A DNA stretch of 7,307 bases from Methanothrix sp. (GTDB lineage Archaea > Halobacteriota > Methanosarcinia > Methanotrichales > Methanotrichaceae). The stretch spans positions 1 through 7,307 of the forward strand of contig JAJRAT010000082.1 of the NCBI GenBank assembly GCA_028682845.1. The letters are read 5' to 3'. A program made the translations under genes and the position numbers. This document shows, in pieces, positions 4,985 through 7,307 of the stretch (position 1 is its first letter; the number at the start of each line of letters is the position of its first letter). The notes below the pieces were generated by a model, which ran no database searches, had not been told where the DNA came from, and saw only the letters and a list, made by a program, of their open reading frames with translations.

Positions 4985-6843
4985 GCAGGAAAGACTACGT
5001 TCTCTTTGACAGGAATACCAAGGCTTTCGTCTACGGCTTCCAGACCAATGCCATTCAGCGCATGCTGGACTTTGACTACATCTGCAAGCGGGAAAGCCCG
5101 AGCATCGCAGCCATCATCAACCCCAGCCGCGCCGGAATTCACAAAGCTTTCTGGGGCACCAAAGAAATTCTCCTGCCCATGTACAAGACGGTAGCAATGG
5201 CCGCCAAAGCCTATCCCGAAGCGGACGTGATGGTGAATTTTGCGTCACACCGCTCTGCTTTTGAGACCACGATGGAGGCATTGCAGGAGAAGACGATTCG
5301 CGTGGTGGCGGTCATAGCCGAGGGCGTGCCGGAGAGGCAGTCCAGGATTCTGAGCGCCACAGCCCAAAATCTGTTGAAGGTCGTCATCGGTCCAGCCACC
5401 GTGGGCGGCATGGCTGCCGGTGCCTTCAGGATTGGGAACACGGCGGGAACTATCGAGAACATCATCGCCTCCAAGCTCTACCGGCCCGGATGCGTGGGCT
5501 TTGTCTCCAAATCGGGCGGCATGCTCAACGAGGCATTCAACATCATCTCCAGGAACTCGAACGGCATTTACGAGGGCGTGGCCATTGGAGGAGACCGTTA
5601 TCCCGGCTCCAATATGCTGGACCACATCATGCGCTACGAGGCCAACCCGGAGATCAAGATGATCGCCTGCCTTGGAGAACTGGGCGGCGAGGACGAGTAC
5701 AGGATCATCCAGGCTTTGAAGACCGGAAAGATCACCAAGCCCCTGGTGGCATGGGTGACGGGGACCTGCTCGCCCGTGCTGCCCGCAAGCGTTCAGTTCG
5801 GGCACGCTGGAGCCAAGGCGGATACCGAAAAGGAGACGGCCCAGGCCAAGAACCAGGCCTTCCGCGAGGCAGGGGCTTATGTGCCGACATCCTTCGACGG
5901 ATACGGCGACGAGGTCCGCAGGGTCTACGATACGTTGCTGGCAAAAGGCGTGGTCAAAGAGTCCACAGAGCCGGAATCGCCCCGGATTCCTGCCGACTAC
6001 AGCAAGGCGCTGGCGGAAGGCATCATCCGCAAGCCGACCACATTCATCTGCACGGTCTCGGACGATCGCGGCGAGGAGTTGCTTTATGCCGGCAAGAAGC
6101 TGTCCGAGGTTCTGGATCAGAAGATGGGCATCGGCGGAGTCATCGGGCTTCTCTGGTTCAAGAAGGAGCTGCCCGACTACGCGGCCAGGTTCATCGAGCT
6201 GGTATTGCAGATCGTGGCCGACCACGGACCGGCGGTCTCCGGCGCACACAACGCCATCGTGGCCTCCTGCGCAGGAAAGGACCTCATCTCGTCACTATGC
6301 AGCGGCCTTTTGACCATCGGCCCGCGCTTCGGCGGTGCCATTGACGATGCGGCCCGCGAGTTCAAGAGGGCGAAGGAGACGGGCATGACGCCTGAGCATT
6401 TTGTGAACGATATGAAGAAGAAGGGCATCAACATCCCCGGCATCGGTCACAAGATCAAGAGCGTCAAGAACCCGGACAAGCGCGTGCAACTGCTCATCCA
6501 GTACGCCAAATCCAACTTCCCCCGCACCGAGCTTCTCAACTATGCTTTGCAGGTGGAGCAGCTCACCACGGCCAAGAAGGGCAACCTGATCCTGAACGTG
6601 GACGGCTGCATCGGCATTCTCTTCATTGACCTGATGGGCTCCTGCGGGGCTTTCACTCAAGCGGAGATCGACGAGGTCGTCAAGCTCGGCTACCTGAACG
6701 GGCTGTTTGCTCTGGGCCGCAGCATCGGCCTTATCGGGCACATCCTGGATCAGAAGCGCCTGGGAGCGAGGCTGTACCGGCATCCAGCCGAGGACATCGC
6801 CTACATGATGCCCACAAGCGAAGAGATTCAGTGCAAGCGTTGA
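4981..6843 (+). CDS. aclA: ATP-citrate lyase, CoA-ligase / citryl-CoA lyase subunit
   Basis: Large subunit of ATP-citrate lyase (bacterial AclA, plant ACLB, C-terminal two thirds of ACLY), 620 residues, close to the family norm. Residues about 1-330 are succinyl-CoA-synthetase-like: INPSRAGIHK (46-55), VGFVSKSGGM (172-181), LGELGGEDEY (231-240) and GHAGAKAD (274-281), in which His275 is the expected phosphohistidine. Residues about 340-620 are a citrate-synthase-like citryl-CoA lyase domain: DHGPAVSGAHN (414-424), AGKDLISSLCSGLLTIGPRF (431-450), PGIGHKIKS (486-494) and NVDGCIG (539-545), with His415, His490 and Asp541 as likely active-site residues, then GRSIGLIGHILDQKR (579-593). All key motifs are intact, so an active enzyme is expected. 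The ATG lies within the stop of the preceding gene, with GGAGGGTG 8 nt upstream, which implies coupled translation and equal subunit supply. In bacteria the citryl-CoA step can use separate Ccs/Ccl enzymes; here it is fused. Confidence 0.97.
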   Translation: MSRKDYVLFDRNTKAFVYGFQTNAIQRMLDFDYICKRESPSIAAIINPSRAGIHKAFWGTKEILLPMYKTVAMAAKAYPEADVMVNFASHRSAFETTMEALQEKTIRVVAVIAEGVPERQSRILSATAQNLLKVVIGPATVGGMAAGAFRIGNTAGTIENIIASKLYRPGCVGFVSKSGGMLNEAFNIISRNSNGIYEGVAIGGDRYPGSNMLDHIMRYEANPEIKMIACLGELGGEDEYRIIQALKTGKITKPLVAWVTGTCSPVLPASVQFGHAGAKADTEKETAQAKNQAFREAGAYVPTSFDGYGDEVRRVYDTLLAKGVVKESTEPESPRIPADYSKALAEGIIRKPTTFICTVSDDRGEELLYAGKKLSEVLDQKMGIGGVIGLLWFKKELPDYAARFIELVLQIVADHGPAVSGAHNAIVASCAGKDLISSLCSGLLTIGPRFGGAIDDAAREFKRAKETGMTPEHFVNDMKKKGINIPGIGHKIKSVKNPDKRVQLLIQYAKSNFPRTELLNYALQVEQLTTAKKGNLILNVDGCIGILFIDLMGSCGAFTQAEIDEVVKLGYLNGLFALGRSIGLIGHILDQKRLGARLYRHPAEDIAYMMPTSEEIQCKR

Positions 6844-6858
6844 GGCTGAGGCAGAATT

Positions 6859-6892
6859 AGAAAAGCAAAGAGAGAAGAAAAGTAAAGAGAGA
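6859..6892. repeat. 17-bp tandem repeat of pure purine-rich sequence
   Basis: Two abutting copies of AGAAAAGYAAAGAGAGA at 6859-6875 and 6876-6892 differ at one base (C6866, T6883). Apart from that base the strand is all purine. It starts 15 bp after the stop of the ATP-citrate lyase large subunit. It is either a slippage product or a spacer or binding element in the 3' UTR. Confidence 0.7.
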
Positions 6893-6920
6893 AAAGCCGG
6901 CGGCAAGCGCCAGAGCTTTT
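6892..6920 (+). terminator. Hairpin with T-run after the ATP-citrate lyase operon
   Basis: An outer stem AAAAGC (6892-6897) with GCTTTT (6915-6920) encloses, across a small internal loop, an inner stem GGCG (6899-6902) with CGCC (6908-6911) and loop GCAAG. The 3' arm ends in TTTT. It sits 48 bp after the lyase stop and before the next gene's own promoter-like sequence, so it is a reasonable terminator. The structure is symmetric enough to form on either strand. Confidence 0.5.
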
Positions 6921-6932
6921 AGGGTAGAGAAG

Positions 6933-6961
6933 CGATAATACTGCCCTGAGGCGAGTGTGCC
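6933..6961 (+). promoter_or_regulatory. Weak promoter and ribosome binding site before the LeuC/HacA-like gene
   Basis: GATAATA (6934-6940) is a modest TATA-like block about 25 nt before the GTG start at 6962. GAGGCGA (6948-6954) differs by one base from the archaeal Shine-Dalgarno GAGGTGA and ends 7 nt before the start codon; it decides for GTG 6962 over the two out-of-frame GTGs at 6955 and 6957. A TATA box so close would leave little leader for the ribosome binding site, so read-through from the lyase operon is also possible. Confidence 0.35.
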
Positions 6962-7307
6962 GTGCCGACAATCAGCCAGAAAATTTTTTCCAGAGCCTCC
7001 GGTTCTGCCAGGACGGCGGAGCCGGGGGAGATCGTTGAGGCCGGGATAGACTATGCCATGTCCCATGACGGGACGTCGGTTCTGGCCATCAAGGCTTTTT
7101 TGGAGATGGGATCGGAGAAGGTTTGGGACCCTGAGCGGGTAGTCGTACCTTTCGACCACATCGTTCCCGCCAACAATGAAGTGGCGGCCACGCTGCAGAA
7201 GGAAGTGCGCGCCTGGGTTCGGAAACAGGGCATCACCAACTTCTTCGACTGCGGATCAGGCGTGTGCCATCAGGTCTTCCCCGAGCAGGGATTTGCGCTG
7301 CCCGGCA
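6962..7307 (+). CDS. LeuC/HacA-type dehydratase large subunit (aconitase superfamily), 5' part
   Basis: N-terminal 115 residues of a hydro-lyase of the 3-isopropylmalate dehydratase / homoaconitase large-subunit family; the gene runs off the right edge (family members have about 420 residues). Starting from GTG 6962, [14 protein letters not shown] is the typical beginning, followed by [19 protein letters not shown] (22-40), the [10 protein letters not shown] segment (63-72) and [17 protein letters not shown] (93-109), which aligns with the family's G.GICHQV..E.G motif. The [4Fe-4S] ligand cysteines come later and are not visible. The family isomerises isopropylmalate (leucine), homocitrate (coenzyme B in methanogens) or citramalate-derived acids; members cannot be told apart on this fragment. 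The location after ATP-citrate lyase makes a citrate/isocitrate role conceivable but unproven. It should act together with a small LeuD-type subunit, which is not in the window. Confidence 0.9.
   Translation, partial: MPTISQKIFSRASGSARTAEPGEIVEAGIDYAMSHDGTSVLAIKAFLEMGSEKVWDPERVVVPFDHIVPANNEVAATLQKEVRAWVRKQGITNFFDCGSGVCHQVFPEQGFALPG

Noticed and set aside
3866..6906. Long antisense reading frames on the minus strand (3866-4939, 5245-6249, 6295-6906).
   Set aside because: They mirror the strongly conserved ATP-citrate lyase genes and result from codon bias; no start signals or protein motifs support them.
1..7307. CRISPR array or rRNA.
   Set aside because: No regularly spaced repeats of 24-40 bp and no rRNA-like stretches were seen on either strand.

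Overview
The window looks archaeal, most likely from a euryarchaeon. This is inference from several signs together: TATA-like boxes about 26-29 bp upstream of start codons (which fits leaderless mRNAs), a tRNA-Pro gene without an encoded CCA end, a Xer-type integrase of the archaeal kind, a flippase-like UPF0104 membrane protein, and an isopropylmalate-isomerase-type dehydratase. A Methanothrix- or Methanoperedens-like member of the Methanosarcinales is my best guess, but the sequence alone does not prove it.

Left part (1-1349): a minus-strand two-gene operon has been cut by the window edge. It encodes a three-part DNA-binding protein (ribbon-helix-helix, coiled coil, winged helix) that overlaps by ATGA a tyrosine recombinase of which only the N-terminal 166 residues are present. 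Its promoter carries a palindrome on the TATA box. The 358-bp intergenic region behind it is rich in structure: an orphan TATA box, an 11-bp tandem repeat, a perfect 16-nt inverted copy of the 3' end of the tRNA-Pro gene that lies 1.3 kb away, and a perfect 7-bp hairpin. Together with the integrase this looks like an attachment region of an integrative element.

Middle part (1350-3647): a plus-strand integral membrane protein of the LPG-synthase-TM/UPF0104 family, a tRNA-Pro(UGG) gene immediately after it, and on the minus strand a zinc-ribbon protein with a Rossmann methyltransferase-like domain.

Right part (3716-7307): two ATGA-coupled genes encode a heteromeric ATP-citrate lyase, the ATP-grasp/citrate-binding subunit followed by the CoA-ligase/citryl-CoA-lyase subunit. 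Their catalytic motifs are intact. After a short spacer with a purine-rich tandem repeat and a terminator-like hairpin, the 5' end of a LeuC/HacA (aconitase superfamily) large subunit begins and runs off the window. ATP-citrate lyase interconverts citrate + CoA + ATP with acetyl-CoA + oxaloacetate + ADP + Pi, so this half links acetyl-CoA to C4/C6 acid metabolism. Whether the neighbouring dehydratase handles citrate or belongs to leucine or coenzyme B biosynthesis cannot be decided from the fragment.
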